The notes beneath the pieces were generated by a model, which was not told the origin of the DNA, made no database searches, and saw only the letters and a list, made by a program, of their open reading frames with translations. Made by a program: the position numbers and the translations under genes. A DNA stretch of 64,000 nucleotides from Arthrobacter jiangjiafuii. Its GTDB lineage: Bacteria; Actinomycetota; Actinomycetes; Actinomycetales; Micrococcaceae. How positions within the stretch are numbered: the first letter of the stretch is position 1; each line of letters starts with the position of its first letter. This document shows, one piece after another, positions 51,133 through 62,121 of the stretch. The DNA lies in assembly GCF_018622995.1 (NCBI RefSeq), contig NZ_CP076022.1, positions 2,418,001 to 2,482,000 of the forward strand, written 5' to 3'.

Positions 51133-52728
51133 TTAGCTCTGCAGGTCGACCTCACGGACGACTGTGGCACTGATTTCCGTCCGCAGGGTTTCCAGTACGT
51201 CCTGCGGGACGGAGGAATCGACCGTCAGCAGCGACAGTGCCTGGCCGCCCTCGGAATTGCGGGCCACCTGCATGCCGGCGATGTTGATTTCCTTTTCGCC
51301 CAGGATCCGGCCCAGGGCGCCGATGACGCCGGGGCGGTCGGTGTAGATCAGGACCAGCAGGTGTTCGCTGATCGGGATTTCCACCTCGTAGCCGTTCACG
51401 CCCACGAGCTTTTCGATCTGCTTTGGTCCGGTCAGCGTGCCGGCGACCTCCAGCTGGGTCCCGTCCGACAGCGCACCGCGGATGGTCAGCACGTTGCGGT
51501 AGTCGACCACCTCGGCGGTTTTGAGCAGGCGCACCTCGATGCCGCGCTGCTCTGCCAGGACCGGGGCGTTCACATAGGAGACCTGCTCGGAGACGATGTC
51601 GGTGAAGATGCCCTTCAGCGCTGCCAGCTCCAGGGCCTTGACGTCCAGGGCGGCGATTTCGCCGGCCACTTCGATGTCGATGGCGGTGACCGAGTCGTGC
51701 GCCAGTGCGGTGAAGATCCGGCCGAGCTTTTCGATCAGCGGGATGCCGGGGCGCACGTCCTCGGCGATGATGCCGCCGGCGACGTTCACGGCGTCGGGCA
51801 CCAGCTCACCGGCCAGGGCCAGGCGAACGGACTTGGCCACCGAGACGCCGGCCTTTTCCTGCGCCTCGGCGGTGGAGGCACCCAGGTGCGGGGTGACGAT
51901 GACGTTGTCCAGGGCCTGGAACGGCAGGTCGGTGGAGGGTTCCTTGACGAAGACGTCCACCCCGGCGCCGGCGATCTTGCCCTCGGTCAGTGCCGTGTAC
52001 AGCGCGTCTTCGTCCACGAGACCGCCACGGGCCACGTTCACCACGTACGCGGTGTCCTTCATCTTCTCGAACGCGTCGGCGCCGAGCATGCCCAGGGTTT
52101 CCGGGGTCTTGGGCATGTGGATGGTGACGAAGTCTGCCTGCTCCAGCAGCTCGTCCAGGGTCACCAGCTTCACATTCAGCTGGGCCGCGCGGGCCGAGGT
52201 GATGTACGGGTCGTAGGCGAGGATCTCTGTGCCGAAGCCCTGCAGGCGGGCAGCGACCAGGGCGCCGATGCGGCCCAGGCCGATGATGCCAATCTTCTTT
52301 TCGAACAGTTCAATGCCGGAGTACTTCGAGCGCTTCCACTCGCCGCCCTTGAGCGCGGCGCTGGCCTGCGGGATGTGCCGGGCCAGTGAGAGGATGTGGC
52401 CCACGGTCAGTTCCGCGGCGGAGATGATGTTGGAGGTGGGGGCGTTCACCACCATGACACCGGCCTGGGTGGCGGCCTTGATGTCCACGTTGTCCAGGCC
52501 CACGCCGGCCCGGGCAATGACCTTGAGCTTCTTCGCTGCGGCGATTGCCTCGGCGTCGACCTGTGTGGCGGAGCGCACCAGGATGGCGTCCACGTCGGCG
52601 ATGGCGGCGAGGAGCTGGGCCCGGTCCGCTCCGTTGGTGGACCGGATTTCGAAATCGGGGCCGAGTGCCTCGACCGTAGCCGGGGATAGTTCTTCCGCAA
52701 TCAGTACGACTGGCTTGGTGGCTGTCAC
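51133..52728 (-). CDS. serA: D-3-phosphoglycerate dehydrogenase
   Basis: A 531-residue enzyme that starts serine synthesis by oxidising 3-phosphoglycerate with NAD+. The catalytic and Rossmann domains contain AGVGLDNVDIKAAT, GIIGLGRIGALVAARLQGFG, NVARGGLVDEDAL and the catalytic His in VTPHLGASTAEAQEKAG. An intervening domain and a C-terminal ACT domain (about 450-531) mark the actinobacterial long form, commonly inhibited by serine. The GTG at 52728 with AGAGG upstream is the start; a longer frame to 52791 lacks homology-like sequence. Confidence 0.93.
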   Translation of the reverse strand: MTATKPVVLIAEELSPATVEALGPDFEIRSTNGADRAQLLAAIADVDAILVRSATQVDAEAIAAAKKLKVIARAGVGLDNVDIKAATQAGVMVVNAPTSNIISAAELTVGHILSLARHIPQASAALKGGEWKRSKYSGIELFEKKIGIIGLGRIGALVAARLQGFGTEILAYDPYITSARAAQLNVKLVTLDELLEQADFVTIHMPKTPETLGMLGADAFEKMKDTAYVVNVARGGLVDEDALYTALTEGKIAGAGVDVFVKEPSTDLPFQALDNVIVTPHLGASTAEAQEKAGVSVAKSVRLALAGELVPDAVNVAGGIIAEDVRPGIPLIEKLGRIFTALAHDSVTAIDIEVAGEIAALDVKALELAALKGIFTDIVSEQVSYVNAPVLAEQRGIEVRLLKTAEVVDYRNVLTIRGALSDGTQLEVAGTLTGPKQIEKLVGVNGYEVEIPISEHLLVLIYTDRPGVIGALGRILGEKEINIAGMQVARNSEGGQALSLLTVDSSVPQDVLETLRTEISATVVREVDLQS

Positions 52729-52789
52729 CGGTGACCTCTTTAGCTGTGGTGGTTTCTGGTGGGGATCTTGGTGAAGCGTTTTTCTGCGC

Positions 52790-52827
52790 AAAGAGGCCGG
52801 ACCCGTTGCACCGGGCCCGGCCTCTTT
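52790..52827 (-). terminator. Terminator of ilvBNC
   Basis: An 11-bp stem, AAAGAGGCCGG with its complement CCGGCCTCTTT, plus an inner CCGGG/CCCGG extension around the loop. It lies about 100 bp after the ilvC stop and before serA. Confidence 0.85.
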
Positions 52828-52930
52828 ACCGAAACGGCTTGCTCATTCGAGCTTATCGTTTCGACACTGGGCACGCTCAATCCGTGTCTAGTATTACCAA
52901 CTCATGTGACCGGCAGCACCGGTCGTCCCC

Positions 52931-54522
<1,592 letters not shown>

Positions 54523-54524
54523 GT

Positions 54525-56432
54525 CTAGTCCTCCTCTTCCCATTTGGGGGTCATATTGCGGGCAATCTGGATCAGGTCATTGGAGACGCCGGAGGGCACC
54601 ATCGGCCACACCATGGAATCCCGGCTGACCACGAAGTCGATGACGACGGGCCGGTCGTTGATGGCCAGCGCCTGGCGGATGGTCTCGTCGATGTCCTCGT
54701 CGCGTTCGCAGCGCAGTCCGGCGCAGCCGTAGGCGTCGGCGAGCTTGACGAAGTCCGGGACGCGGACGGTGTCATGGCCGGTGTTCAGGTCGGTGTTGGA
54801 GTAGCGGGACTCGTAGAAGAGTGTCTGCCACTGCCGCACCATGCCCAGGGAGGAGTTGTTGATGATGGCGACCTTGATCGGGATCTTGTTGATCACGCAG
54901 GTGGCCAGTTCCTGGTTCGTCATCTGGAAGCAGCCGTCGCCGTCGATCGCCCAGACCACGCGGTCGGGGTTGCCGACCTTGGCGCCCATGGCCGCAGGCA
55001 CGGAGTAGCCCATGGTGCCCAGGCCGCCGGAGTTCAGCCAGGCGCGGGGACGCTCGTACTTGATGAACTGCGCTGCCCACATCTGGTGCTGGCCCACGCC
55101 TGCCACGTACACGCCGTCGGGCCCGGTGAGCGCGCCGATGCGCTCGATCACCTTCTGCGGGGCGATCTGCCCGTCCTCGGGGGTGCTGTAGCCGATCGGG
55201 TACGTCTCGCGCAGCCGGTCGATGACGGCCCACCAGGGGGCGATGTCGGGGCGTTCGACGTCGAACTGCGCGCGGACCGCGTCGGTGAGCTCGGGCAGGA
55301 TCTCCTTGACCGATCCCACGATCGGCACATCGGCCGGACGGTTCTTGGAGATTTCGGCGGGGTCAATGTCGGCGTGGATGACCTTGGCGCCGGGTGCGAA
55401 GGAGGACAGCACGCCGGTGACGCGGTCATCGAAGCGGGCGCCGAGGGTGATGAGCAGGTCTGACTGCTGCAGCGCGGTGACGGCCGAAACCGAGCCGTGC
55501 ATGCCGGGCATGCCGGCGTGCTGCGGGTGCGAGTCGGGGAAGACGCCGCGCGCCTGCAGGGTGGTGACCACCGGCGCTCCGACCAGTTCGGCCAGTTCCA
55601 GCAGTTCGGCCGAGGCGTTTCCCTTCAGCACTCCGCCGCCGACATAGAAGACCGGACGCTGCGAGGCTGCGATCAGGCGGGCTGCTTCGCGGACCTGCTT
55701 GGAGTGGCCGCGAACCACGGTGCGGTAGCCGGGCAGGTCGATCTTGGGCGGCCAGGAGAAGTGGGTCTTGGCCTGCTGGGCGTCCTTGGAGATGTCTACC
55801 AGCACCGGGCCGGGGCGTCCGGTGGTGGCGATGTGGAAGGCTTCGGCCAGCACCCGGGGAATGTCATCGGCGTTGGTGACCAGGTAGGAGTGCTTGGTGA
55901 TGGGCATGGTGATGCCCACGATGTCGGCTTCCTGGAAGGCGTCCGTGCCGATAAAGGCGCTGGAGACCTGTCCGGTGATGGCGACCATCGGCACGGAATC
56001 CATGTGTGCATCGGCGATCGCTGTGACCAGGTTCGTGGCGCCGGGCCCGGAGGTGGCAATGCAGACGCCGGCCTTGCCGGTGACCATGGCGTAGCCTTCG
56101 GCGGCGTGGCCGGAGCCCTGCTCATGGCGGACCAGGATGTGCCGGATCTTGGTGGAATCCATCAGCGGATCGTAGGTGGGCAGGATCGCACCGCCCGGAA
56201 GGCCGAAAATGTCTTCCACGCCCAGTTCCTCGAGGGCCCGGACGATGGCCTTGGAACCGGTCATCTCGGTGGGAGGAACAACGTTATTGGGGCCCTGGAC
56301 CCGGTTGTCGACGGCTTCGGACGGGGCGGACAAAGAGGAGGCAACATCACGCGTCTTGGCTGCGGCTGCCTTGGCGGCAACGCTGGCCTTGTTAGCCATC
56401 AGCGACGGGCTGATTGGCGATCCCTTACTCAT
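54525..56432 (-). CDS. ilvB: Acetolactate synthase large (catalytic) subunit
   Basis: A 635-residue ThDP enzyme condensing pyruvate with pyruvate or 2-oxobutyrate, the first common step of branched-chain amino-acid synthesis. Key motifs: [29 protein letters not shown] with the cofactor-activating Glu, [17 protein letters not shown], and the ThDP motif [14 protein letters not shown]...NN. The first ~55 residues are an Ala/Ser-rich extension. The ATG at 56432 with AAGGAAG upstream is the start. Expression is probably set by the leader peptide and terminator just upstream. Confidence 0.95.
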   Translation of the reverse strand: MSKGSPISPSLMANKASVAAKAAAAKTRDVASSLSAPSEAVDNRVQGPNNVVPPTEMTGSKAIVRALEELGVEDIFGLPGGAILPTYDPLMDSTKIRHILVRHEQGSGHAAEGYAMVTGKAGVCIATSGPGATNLVTAIADAHMDSVPMVAITGQVSSAFIGTDAFQEADIVGITMPITKHSYLVTNADDIPRVLAEAFHIATTGRPGPVLVDISKDAQQAKTHFSWPPKIDLPGYRTVVRGHSKQVREAARLIAASQRPVFYVGGGVLKGNASAELLELAELVGAPVVTTLQARGVFPDSHPQHAGMPGMHGSVSAVTALQQSDLLITLGARFDDRVTGVLSSFAPGAKVIHADIDPAEISKNRPADVPIVGSVKEILPELTDAVRAQFDVERPDIAPWWAVIDRLRETYPIGYSTPEDGQIAPQKVIERIGALTGPDGVYVAGVGQHQMWAAQFIKYERPRAWLNSGGLGTMGYSVPAAMGAKVGNPDRVVWAIDGDGCFQMTNQELATCVINKIPIKVAIINNSSLGMVRQWQTLFYESRYSNTDLNTGHDTVRVPDFVKLADAYGCAGLRCERDEDIDETIRQALAINDRPVVIDFVVSRDSMVWPMVPSGVSNDLIQIARNMTPKWEEED

Positions 56433-56529
56433 CAAAGACTTCCTTACGGATACTCATTCATGTGATCTGATGCGGCGGCCGTCCGGGCGGTCAGCCCGGG
56501 TTCGGCTTTGTGCTTTGTCTGAAGCCAAT

Positions 56530-56566
56530 AAAAAAACCCCTCGTGCCGGTTGGCTCCGTAGGGGTT
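56530..56566 (-). terminator. ilvB attenuator hairpin
   Basis: On the minus strand a stem AACCCCT...AGGGGTT enclosing the segment ACGGAGCCAACCGGCACG, followed by a T7 run. It lies 30 nt after the leader-peptide stop and about 100 bp before the ilvB ATG. Confidence 0.85.
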
Positions 56567-56595
56567 CGCGCGTGACGTTCTTGCAAGCTCGGCGG

Positions 56596-56637
56596 TTAGG
56601 CCACGCGCTTGGTAAGGACGACGGATACGATCTGCAT
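56596..56637 (-). CDS. ilvB leader peptide
   Basis: A 13-codon frame, MQIVSVVLTKRVA, containing one Ile, four Val and one Leu. It stands between a promoter and a rho-independent terminator, exactly the layout of ribosome-mediated attenuation known for the ilvBNC leader of Corynebacterium glutamicum. Ribosome stalling at Val/Ile/Leu codons would favour an antiterminator. GGAAGGATGAACGGT precedes the ATG; an in-frame ATG nine bases upstream is possible. Confidence 0.82.
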   Translation of the reverse strand: MQIVSVVLTKRVA

Positions 56638-56644
56638 ACCGTTC

Positions 56645-56673
56645 ATCCTTCCCGCCCCCTGCCGGGGTGTCAA
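56645..56673 (-). promoter_or_regulatory. Putative ilvB promoter
   Basis: On the minus strand: consensus -35 TTGACA (56668-56673), 17-bp spacer, weak -10 AAGGAT (56645-56650), which would put the transcript start at or next to the leader-peptide ATG. Confidence 0.5.
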
Positions 56674-56679
56674 TCCTGC

Positions 56680-56704
56680 GAGACGAGCGTCTCACTATCT
56701 GGAC
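56680..56704. promoter_or_regulatory. Candidate operators upstream of ilvB
   Basis: Two overlapping signals lie directly upstream of the -35. One is a perfect inverted repeat GAGACG-AG-CGTCTC (56680-56693). The other is TCTCACTATCTGGAC (56690-56704), resembling the sites at leuC/ndgR and leuB. Confidence 0.45.
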
Positions 56705-56805
56705 AATCGGGTCCCACCCTCTGGACTCCCCCGGCTACATCCGGCGGCCCACCATTCCCTGATCGGCGCCCTGCCCACACTTGGCGGCAGGGCTCAATAA
56801 GGTTG

Positions 56806-56865
56806 AAAACCCTAAGGGGCCCCGAGCAGCAGGCGCTCCGGCGCCTGCTGCTCGGGGAGGGTTTT
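56806..56865 (-). terminator. Terminator of ilvD
   Basis: A 17-bp GC-rich stem (56820-56836 with 56841-56857, TCCG loop) lies within an outer AAAACCCT/AGGGTTTT pairing that supplies the U-run. It directly follows the ilvD stop. Confidence 0.85.
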
Positions 56866-58568
56866 CAGCCGCAGTAGGCGCCCGTCGAAGCGGAGTTCAC
56901 CAGTTTGGTGTACTTGCCCAGGACACCGGTGGTGAACTTGCCCGGCAGCGGCTTCCAGCCTTCCTTGCGGGCTTCCAGCTCGGCCGGCTCCACCAGCAGG
57001 TCGAAGCTGCGGGCGGCAATATCCACGCGGATCCGGTCGCCGTCGTTCACGAAGGCGATCGGACCGCCGTCGACCGCTTCCGGCGCCACGTGCCCGATGC
57101 ACAGGCCGGTAGTGCCGCCGGAGAACCGGCCGTCGGTGAGCAGCAGGACATCCTTGCCCAGGCCTGCTCCCTTGATGGCACCGGTGATTGCGAGCATTTC
57201 GCGCATGCCGGGGCCGCCCTTGGGCCCTTCGTAGCGGATGACGACGACGTCGCCGGCGTGGATTTCCCCGGCGTCGAGGGCATCCAGTGCGCCCTGCTCG
57301 CGTTCGAATACGCGGGCCGTCCCCTCAAAGACATCGGCGTCGAAACCTGCGCTCTTCACCACTGCACCTTCCGGCGCCATGGAACCGTGCAGGATGGTGA
57401 TGCCGCCGGTCTTGTGGATGGGGTTGTTCATGGCGCGCAGCACCTTGCCGTCGGGGTCCGGCGGGTCGATCTTGGCCAGGTTCTCGGCCACGGTCTTGCC
57501 GGTGACGGTGAGGCAGTCGCCGTGAATCAGGCCGGCGTCGAGCAGCGCCTTCATGATGACTGGCACGCCGCCGATCTTGTCGACGTCGTGCATGACATAG
57601 CGGCCGAACGGCTTCAGGTCGCCCAGGTGCGGGATCTTGTCGCCGATGCGGTTGAAGTCCTCCAGCGTCAGGTCCACGTGTGCCTCGCGGGCGATGGCCA
57701 GCAGGTGCAGGACGGCGTTGGTGGAGCCGCCGAAGGCCATGGTGACGGCAATGGCGTTTTCGAAGGCCTTCTTGGTCATGATGTCGCGGGCGGTGATGCC
57801 CAGGCGGAGCAGGTTGACCACGGCTTCGCCGGACTTCCGGGCGAATTCGTCGCGGCGCCGGTCGGCCGAGGGCGGCGCGGCGGAGCCGGGAAGGGACATG
57901 CCCAGGGCCTCGCCGATGCAGGCCATGGTGTTGGCGGTGTACATGCCGCCGCAGGCGCCTTCGCCCGGGCAGATGGCCCGCTCAATGGTGTCCAGGTCCT
58001 TGAGGCTCATCTTTCCCGCGGCGCAGGCGCCGACTGCTTCGAAGGCGTCGATCAGCGTGACTTCGCGCTCGGTGCCGTCTTCCATCTTGGCGAAGCCGGG
58101 CATGATGGAGCCGGCGTACAGGAAGACGCTGGCGAGGTCCAGACGTGCCGCGGCCATCAGCATGCCGGGCAGGGATTTGTCGCAGCCGGCCAGCAGGATG
58201 GAGCCGTCCAGGCGCTCTGCCATCATCACGGTTTCCACTGAATCGGCAATGACCTCGCGGGAGACGAGGGAGAAGTGCATGCCCTCATGGCCCATGGAGA
58301 TGCCGTCGGAAACGGAGATGGTGCCGAACTGCATGGGGAACCCGCCGCCGGCGTGGACCCCTTCCTTGGCGCCCTGGGCCAACCGGTTCAGGGAGAGGTT
58401 GCAGGGGGTGATTTCGTTCCAGGAACTGGCCACGCCGATCTGGGGCTTGGCGAAGTCGTCGTCCCCCATTCCCACCGCCCGGAACATTCCGCGGGCGGGA
58501 GCAGCGTGAATCCCGTCGGTGACTACTCGGCTTCGGGGCTTGATGTCAGGGGTGTTCTCCATGCTCAT
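56865..58568 (-). CDS. ilvD: Dihydroxy-acid dehydratase
   Basis: A 567-residue Fe-S enzyme dehydrating dihydroxyisovalerate and dihydroxymethylvalerate. Cluster-binding cysteines lie in [24 protein letters not shown] and [18 protein letters not shown]; the C-terminal swivel domain has [29 protein letters not shown] ends 6 nt before the ATG with no Shine-Dalgarno, so the mRNA is probably leaderless. It is its own unit upstream of the ilvBNC operon. Confidence 0.95.
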   Translation of the reverse strand: MSMENTPDIKPRSRVVTDGIHAAPARGMFRAVGMGDDDFAKPQIGVASSWNEITPCNLSLNRLAQGAKEGVHAGGGFPMQFGTISVSDGISMGHEGMHFSLVSREVIADSVETVMMAERLDGSILLAGCDKSLPGMLMAAARLDLASVFLYAGSIMPGFAKMEDGTEREVTLIDAFEAVGACAAGKMSLKDLDTIERAICPGEGACGGMYTANTMACIGEALGMSLPGSAAPPSADRRRDEFARKSGEAVVNLLRLGITARDIMTKKAFENAIAVTMAFGGSTNAVLHLLAIAREAHVDLTLEDFNRIGDKIPHLGDLKPFGRYVMHDVDKIGGVPVIMKALLDAGLIHGDCLTVTGKTVAENLAKIDPPDPDGKVLRAMNNPIHKTGGITILHGSMAPEGAVVKSAGFDADVFEGTARVFEREQGALDALDAGEIHAGDVVVIRYEGPKGGPGMREMLAITGAIKGAGLGKDVLLLTDGRFSGGTTGLCIGHVAPEAVDGGPIAFVNDGDRIRVDIAARSFDLLVEPAELEARKEGWKPLPGKFTTGVLGKYTKLVNSASTGAYCG

Positions 58569-58729
58569 GGTTTGATCTTAGGACCTTTTGCCGGCTCCGC
58601 CCGGGCTTATGACGGCGGGACGCGGTTGTTGTTACGGCGGGTGAAGCGCGGATGACAACTGTGTGTCCATCCAGGGCGTTGCCGCGCCGGACTTCCTCGG
58701 ATGGGGGCGGGTGTTCATAGACTGGGAAT

Positions 58730-59164
58730 ATGACTTCGGCATCAGCACTCCCCGGCCAGCCTTCCAGCGAGGATCTCAAGGCTGTGCTTCGGCATGTGTT
58801 TGAATCGCAGATCCCCAATTACGGCGACTACAACCTGGTCTGCGCCGTGCCCGGCGGCGATGGTGCGGCGGCGTACTTTGTGGTGGGTTACCGCTGGCGG
58901 CCCGCGGAGCTGGTGTTCGCACCTTTTGATACCGAAACACTGGCGGCACTCGAGCCGCCCACCGCGGTGAACTCCACCAACCTTTCGCACACTGAAGAGG
59001 TAAACGCCGGCGACTTCGAGGTGGGCACCAATACCGGACGGATTTTCCGCTTCCAAGTGGGTGCCACAGCGCCGCTGCCCGATGGCGATGAGCGGATCAT
59101 TGAGCAGGCGGGCGACCTGGAGGACTTCGGGTCCTTCCTTGACCACTTCCTGACCCTGGCCTGA
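58730..59164 (+). CDS. Hypothetical protein
   Basis: A 144-residue acidic soluble protein of no family I recognise. The sequence alternates helices and strands: a helix (about 14-26), then YNLVCAVPG, AAYFVVGYRWRPAELVFAPFD as a beta-hairpin, an Asn/Thr-rich middle, IFRFQVG, and a C-terminal helix EQAGDLEDFGSFLDHFLTLA. The codon composition is like its neighbours. TAGACT ends 6 nt before the ATG with no Shine-Dalgarno, which supports a leaderless real gene. Confidence 0.7.
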   Translation: MTSASALPGQPSSEDLKAVLRHVFESQIPNYGDYNLVCAVPGGDGAAAYFVVGYRWRPAELVFAPFDTETLAALEPPTAVNSTNLSHTEEVNAGDFEVGTNTGRIFRFQVGATAPLPDGDERIIEQAGDLEDFGSFLDHFLTLA

Positions 59165-59216
59165 CGGCCCTGAGGGCCGACGGCGGCGCCTTCCGCCGCC
59201 GTCGACCTCCGCTTGC

Positions 59217-60173
59217 TTAGGCCCAGGGACCGCGGCGGACCAGGTTGACCGGTTCGTCCCCGCGGGCGAGGCGGCCGACCTGCTCCTTGAGCAGCTTGTG
59301 GATGCGCGGCACAAAAGCCTCGGTGTTGCCGCCCACATGCGGGGTAATGATCGCGTTGGGGGCGCCCCACAGCGGATGGCCGGCGGGCAGCGGCTCCGGG
59401 TCGACGACGTCCAAGGCCGCGTGCAGCCGGCCGGAGAGAACTTCGTCGGTCAGGGCAGCGGTATCCACGACCGGGCCCCGCGCCACGTTCACCACCAGTG
59501 CGCCGTCCGGCAGGGCAGCCAGGACTTCCCTGTTAATGAGGTGGTGCGTATCTTCGCTGAGCGGGGTGATCACGACCAGCACCTCGGCATCCGCGGCGAG
59601 CGTCACGAGTTCATCGGTGCCGTGGACCGGGCCGGTTTCATCGGTGCGGGCCCGGCTGCCCACCCGGGTCAGCTCCACTTCGAAGGGCGCGAGCCGCTGG
59701 GCGATGGCGGTGCCGATGCCGCCCACGCCCACCAGCAGGACCCGCCGGTCGGCCAGTCCCGGGTAACGGCGGCTGTCCCAGACGCCGTTGGCCGCATTGC
59801 GGACGGCGTCGTCGACACCGCGCAGTGAAGCAAGGATCAATGCCACGGCGAGCTCGGCGGTTCCGGCAACGTGGACTCCCGCGGCGGTGGCGATCGCGAC
59901 GCCGGAACCCACCACCTCCGGCAGTCCGTCGTAGCCGGTGGACTGGGCCTGGAGCAGCACCAGGTTCGGCACCCGCTCCAGGCCCTGCTGCCAGCTCCCG
60001 CGTGTTGCATAGGGCAGGACGACGGCGTCGATCTCTGCGTAATCCAGCCCCTTCGGCTCCCCCACCAGGTCCCACACGCCGGCTCGGATGCCCTCCGGCA
60101 GCGGGCTCACCGCTTCGAGGAGATCCTCGGTGGGGAGCGTCAGGGTCCGGACGAGGCGCAGATTCTCAGTCAT
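59217..60173 (-). CDS. D-isomer-specific 2-hydroxyacid dehydrogenase family protein
   Basis: A 318-residue NAD(P)-dependent oxidoreductase. The Rossmann motif is LLVGVGGIGTAIAQRL; VITPLSEDTHHLIN, NVARGPVVDTAAL and PHVGGNTEAFVPR carry the family's catalytic Arg/Glu/His region. It may reduce a 2-oxo acid such as glyoxylate or phenylpyruvate; the substrate is not defined. The long frame to 60623 is not coding; TAGGCT ends 7 nt before the ATG at 60173, suggesting a leaderless mRNA. Confidence 0.87.
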   Translation of the reverse strand: MTENLRLVRTLTLPTEDLLEAVSPLPEGIRAGVWDLVGEPKGLDYAEIDAVVLPYATRGSWQQGLERVPNLVLLQAQSTGYDGLPEVVGSGVAIATAAGVHVAGTAELAVALILASLRGVDDAVRNAANGVWDSRRYPGLADRRVLLVGVGGIGTAIAQRLAPFEVELTRVGSRARTDETGPVHGTDELVTLAADAEVLVVITPLSEDTHHLINREVLAALPDGALVVNVARGPVVDTAALTDEVLSGRLHAALDVVDPEPLPAGHPLWGAPNAIITPHVGGNTEAFVPRIHKLLKEQVGRLARGDEPVNLVRRGPWA

Positions 60174-60324
60174 GGCAGACAGCCTAGTACCCGGGCGGCA
60201 GGCAGCCAGCCCACACCTCTGGACACCGTGGCGGCGCCAGTCGTAACGTCGATATGGGCCCCCTCTCCTGAGAGTGCATCCGCACATGCCGTGCCGCGTG
60301 CACGGCCTGCTCGAAAGGCAGTCC

Positions 60325-60675
60325 ATGAACCGTTTTCCGCCGGCTTCCCCGGCCGCTCTGGGTGCAGCGGCAGCCCTGGGTGCAGCAGCCGCCCTGCTGC
60401 GGCGGCTCCTGCGGCACCGCGCAGTGGAACGGGCAGTGGCCGACCAGGCGGCGGTAACCGGTGCGCTTCCGGTGGTGGCCGCCGCGGACGCGGTCAGCCC
60501 CGCAGAAACACTGGAATCCAACGAAGCGGAGGAATCAGCTGGACTCCCCACCAGGACGTGGGTGGTGGATAACAGCTCGAACTGGGATGGAAGCCCGCTG
60601 GAACTAGTGGTCACACCAGGCAACGGCAGCCGGCCCGGCCCGGAACGGAACGAACGCCGGGCGCCGGGCTCCTAG
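60325..60675 (+). CDS. Small membrane-associated hypothetical protein
   Basis: A 116-residue protein with an N-terminal Ala/Leu-rich hydrophobic stretch (about 6-26, PAALGAAAALGAAAALLRRL) that could be a signal anchor. An Ala/Glu-rich middle and a Pro/Arg-rich tail follow. No family recognised. Only a weak AAAGG lies upstream of the ATG at 60325. It may be a real small gene. Confidence 0.45.
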   Translation: MNRFPPASPAALGAAAALGAAAALLRRLLRHRAVERAVADQAAVTGALPVVAAADAVSPAETLESNEAEESAGLPTRTWVVDNSSNWDGSPLELVVTPGNGSRPGPERNERRAPGS

Positions 60676-60745
60676 GAAGACCGGGTTATCTGCCGGCCTG
60701 CACACCCCTGGGATCCCCGATTTTCCTTTTTCCAAGAAGTACTGG

Positions 60746-60751
60746 TAATGT
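60746..60751 (+). promoter_or_regulatory. -10 box of the first tRNA-Lys unit
   Basis: TAATGT, with no clear -35; the leader TGTCGTTGCGGAGAGCAAATCG that follows is repeated before the second tRNA-Lys. Confidence 0.45.
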
Positions 60752-60812
60752 TTCATGTCGTTGCGGAGAGCAAATCGAGCAGAAATCATCGATTTGCACG
60801 ACAAAACAAAAG

Positions 60813-60885
60813 GCACCTCTAGCTCAATTGGCAGAGCATCTGACTCTTAATCAGAGGGTTCCGGGTTCAAGTCCCGGGGGGTGCA
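60813..60885 (+). tRNA. tRNA-Lys (CTT), copy 1
   Basis: A 73-nt cloverleaf with acceptor GCACCTC/GGGGTGC, anticodon CTT in loop CTCTTAA, and T-arm CCGGGTTCAAGTCCCGG. CCA is not encoded. Confidence 0.96.
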
Positions 60886-60894
60886 CAACAATTA

Positions 60895-60940
60895 CCCCGT
60901 CCGACCAGGATTAGTATCCGGTCAGGCGGGGTTCTTTTTT
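60895..60940 (+). terminator. Terminator of tRNA-Lys copy 1
   Basis: A long stem (CCCCGTCCGACC with GGTCAGGCGGGG, one mismatch) continued by GGAT/ATCC, followed by TTCTTTTTT. Confidence 0.85.
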
Positions 60941-61102
60941 GCCCTGGAACGGCCCGACCGGCACCCACTGCCGCGCGCACCGCTCCGCCAGGCGTGCCCC
61001 GCCCCCCAGTGGCGCAGCGGAGCTGCCGGAGGTCCGGATGTGAGGTGCATCCCAGTTTCCCGGTAGGGGGCCCACCGGTTCGCGGGGCGGCAAAAAGGCT
61101 GG

Positions 61103-61108
61103 TAGTGT
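61103..61108 (+). promoter_or_regulatory. -10 box of the second tRNA-Lys unit
   Basis: TAGTGT at the same relation to the repeated leader TGTCGTTGCGGA...CAAATCG as in copy 1. Confidence 0.45.
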
Positions 61109-61168
61109 TGTCTGTCGTTGCGGATGACAAATCGCCGGTTACACCGGCGCCAAGACACCGCATCAGAT

Positions 61169-61241
61169 GCACCTCTAGCTCAATTGGCAGAGCATCTGAC
61201 TCTTAATCAGAGGGTTCCGGGTTCAAGTCCCGGGGGGTGCA
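61169..61241 (+). tRNA. tRNA-Lys (CTT), copy 2
   Basis: Identical 73-nt sequence to the copy at 60813. Confidence 0.96.
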
Positions 61242-61249
61242 CAGAATGG

Positions 61250-61295
61250 AAGGGCGGTCCCGCTCGGTGAAAACCGACAGGGCCGCCCTTCTTTT
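61250..61295 (+). terminator. Terminator of tRNA-Lys copy 2
   Basis: AAGGGCGGTCCC pairs with GGGCCGCCCTT (one bulged base), with an inner CGGT/ACCG stem, followed by CTTTT. Confidence 0.8.
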
Positions 61296-61373
61296 ATGCC
61301 CTTGGTCAGGGATGGTACCTGGGCCAGGCCCTGACCCAGGCCGGACCGGCCCCACCCCACAAAACCCAACCCC

Positions 61374-61411
61374 ATAAAAAAGGCACGCCCCCCCCGCAGG
61401 GGACGTGCCTT
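61374..61411 (-). terminator. Terminator of the MarR gene
   Basis: On the minus strand AAGGCACG-T-CCCC pairs with GGGG-CGTGCCTT and is followed by TTTTTT, about 20 bp after the marR-like stop. Confidence 0.85.
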
Positions 61412-61429
61412 CGACCTGTCCCCCTAGGG

Positions 61430-61975
61430 TCAGGCAGTTCCGGTTGAGGGGGCAGACTCACTGGCGGCTTCTGCGCCCGGAGCCTCCGCAACGGCGGCAA
61501 TTTCTTCCGGCGCTACGGCCGGAATCGGCAGGCCGGGCACATCCACCGCAAGTTGCCAGCGGGGGTTGCCAAGTTCCCTGATGAGGCCGCGCAGCTGGCC
61601 GCGCAGCTCCTCGGACATCAGCACGTCTCCGTCGATCAGGGTGCGTTCAATCCCCTGCGCCTCGCGGAGGGCCTCAATACCCAGCGGAGTAATGGAAACC
61701 ATGTGGCTGCGTCGGTCGAGGTCGTTACGGACCCGGACGACGTGCCCGTGAGACTCAAGTCGCGCGAGGGTCTTGCCCATCGTCTGCGCCTGGACCCGGA
61801 CGATCTGCGCCAGATGCGCCTGCGTCATCGGTCCTTGGGAATCCAGCACTCCGAGGGCGATCACCCCCGCGTGTGTCACGCCAATCCGGACAAGCCGTTC
61901 GTTCCAAGCGTGTTCAACCAGGCGTGCAGCCGTCGACAACAGACGACCGGTGGGCCAGTGCTCCATATCGGGCAT
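61430..61975 (-). CDS. MarR-family transcriptional regulator
   Basis: A 181-residue winged-helix regulator. The HTH is in MTQAHLAQIVRVQAQTMGKTLARLESHGHVVRVRN, with the wing DLDRRSHMVSITPLGIEAL; helices at both ends would dimerise. The C-terminal ~40 residues are an Ala/Glu/Pro-rich tail. AGGAAGAG precedes the ATG at 61975. It diverges from the peroxiredoxin gene, so that gene or its own may be its target; the ligand is unknown. Confidence 0.88.
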   Translation of the reverse strand: MPDMEHWPTGRLLSTAARLVEHAWNERLVRIGVTHAGVIALGVLDSQGPMTQAHLAQIVRVQAQTMGKTLARLESHGHVVRVRNDLDRRSHMVSITPLGIEALREAQGIERTLIDGDVLMSEELRGQLRGLIRELGNPRWQLAVDVPGLPIPAVAPEEIAAVAEAPGAEAASESAPSTGTA

Positions 61976-62121
61976 AAAACAGAACTCTTCCTTTCAGGGT
62001 GAAGATTCGATGGCCGATCGGATAACCTACAAATCCACCACGTACTAGGATAGCCACCAAGTCTGTGCGCTGTCGCGCTGTGACGCCGCCAGATGCTGCA
62101 TTGATACCAAGGAGAGACCTC

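Noticed and set aside
50473-52389. A 638-codon plus-strand frame across the repeats and serA.
   Set aside because: It is antisense to serA, which has clear family motifs, and its composition is that of a shadow frame in GC-rich DNA.
56781-58241. A 486-codon plus-strand frame.
   Set aside because: It is antisense to ilvD, whose cysteine and swivel-domain motifs are intact.
59217-60623. A longer form of the hydroxyacid dehydrogenase starting at 60623.
   Set aside because: The extra 150 residues have no family-like sequence and would overlap the 60325 gene; the leaderless -10 at 60181-60186 supports the ATG at 60173.
62010-62048. A 12-codon frame (MADRITYKSTTY) between the MarR and peroxiredoxin genes.
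   Set aside because: Too short to support; it may be chance. It could matter only if a leader-type control of bcp were found.
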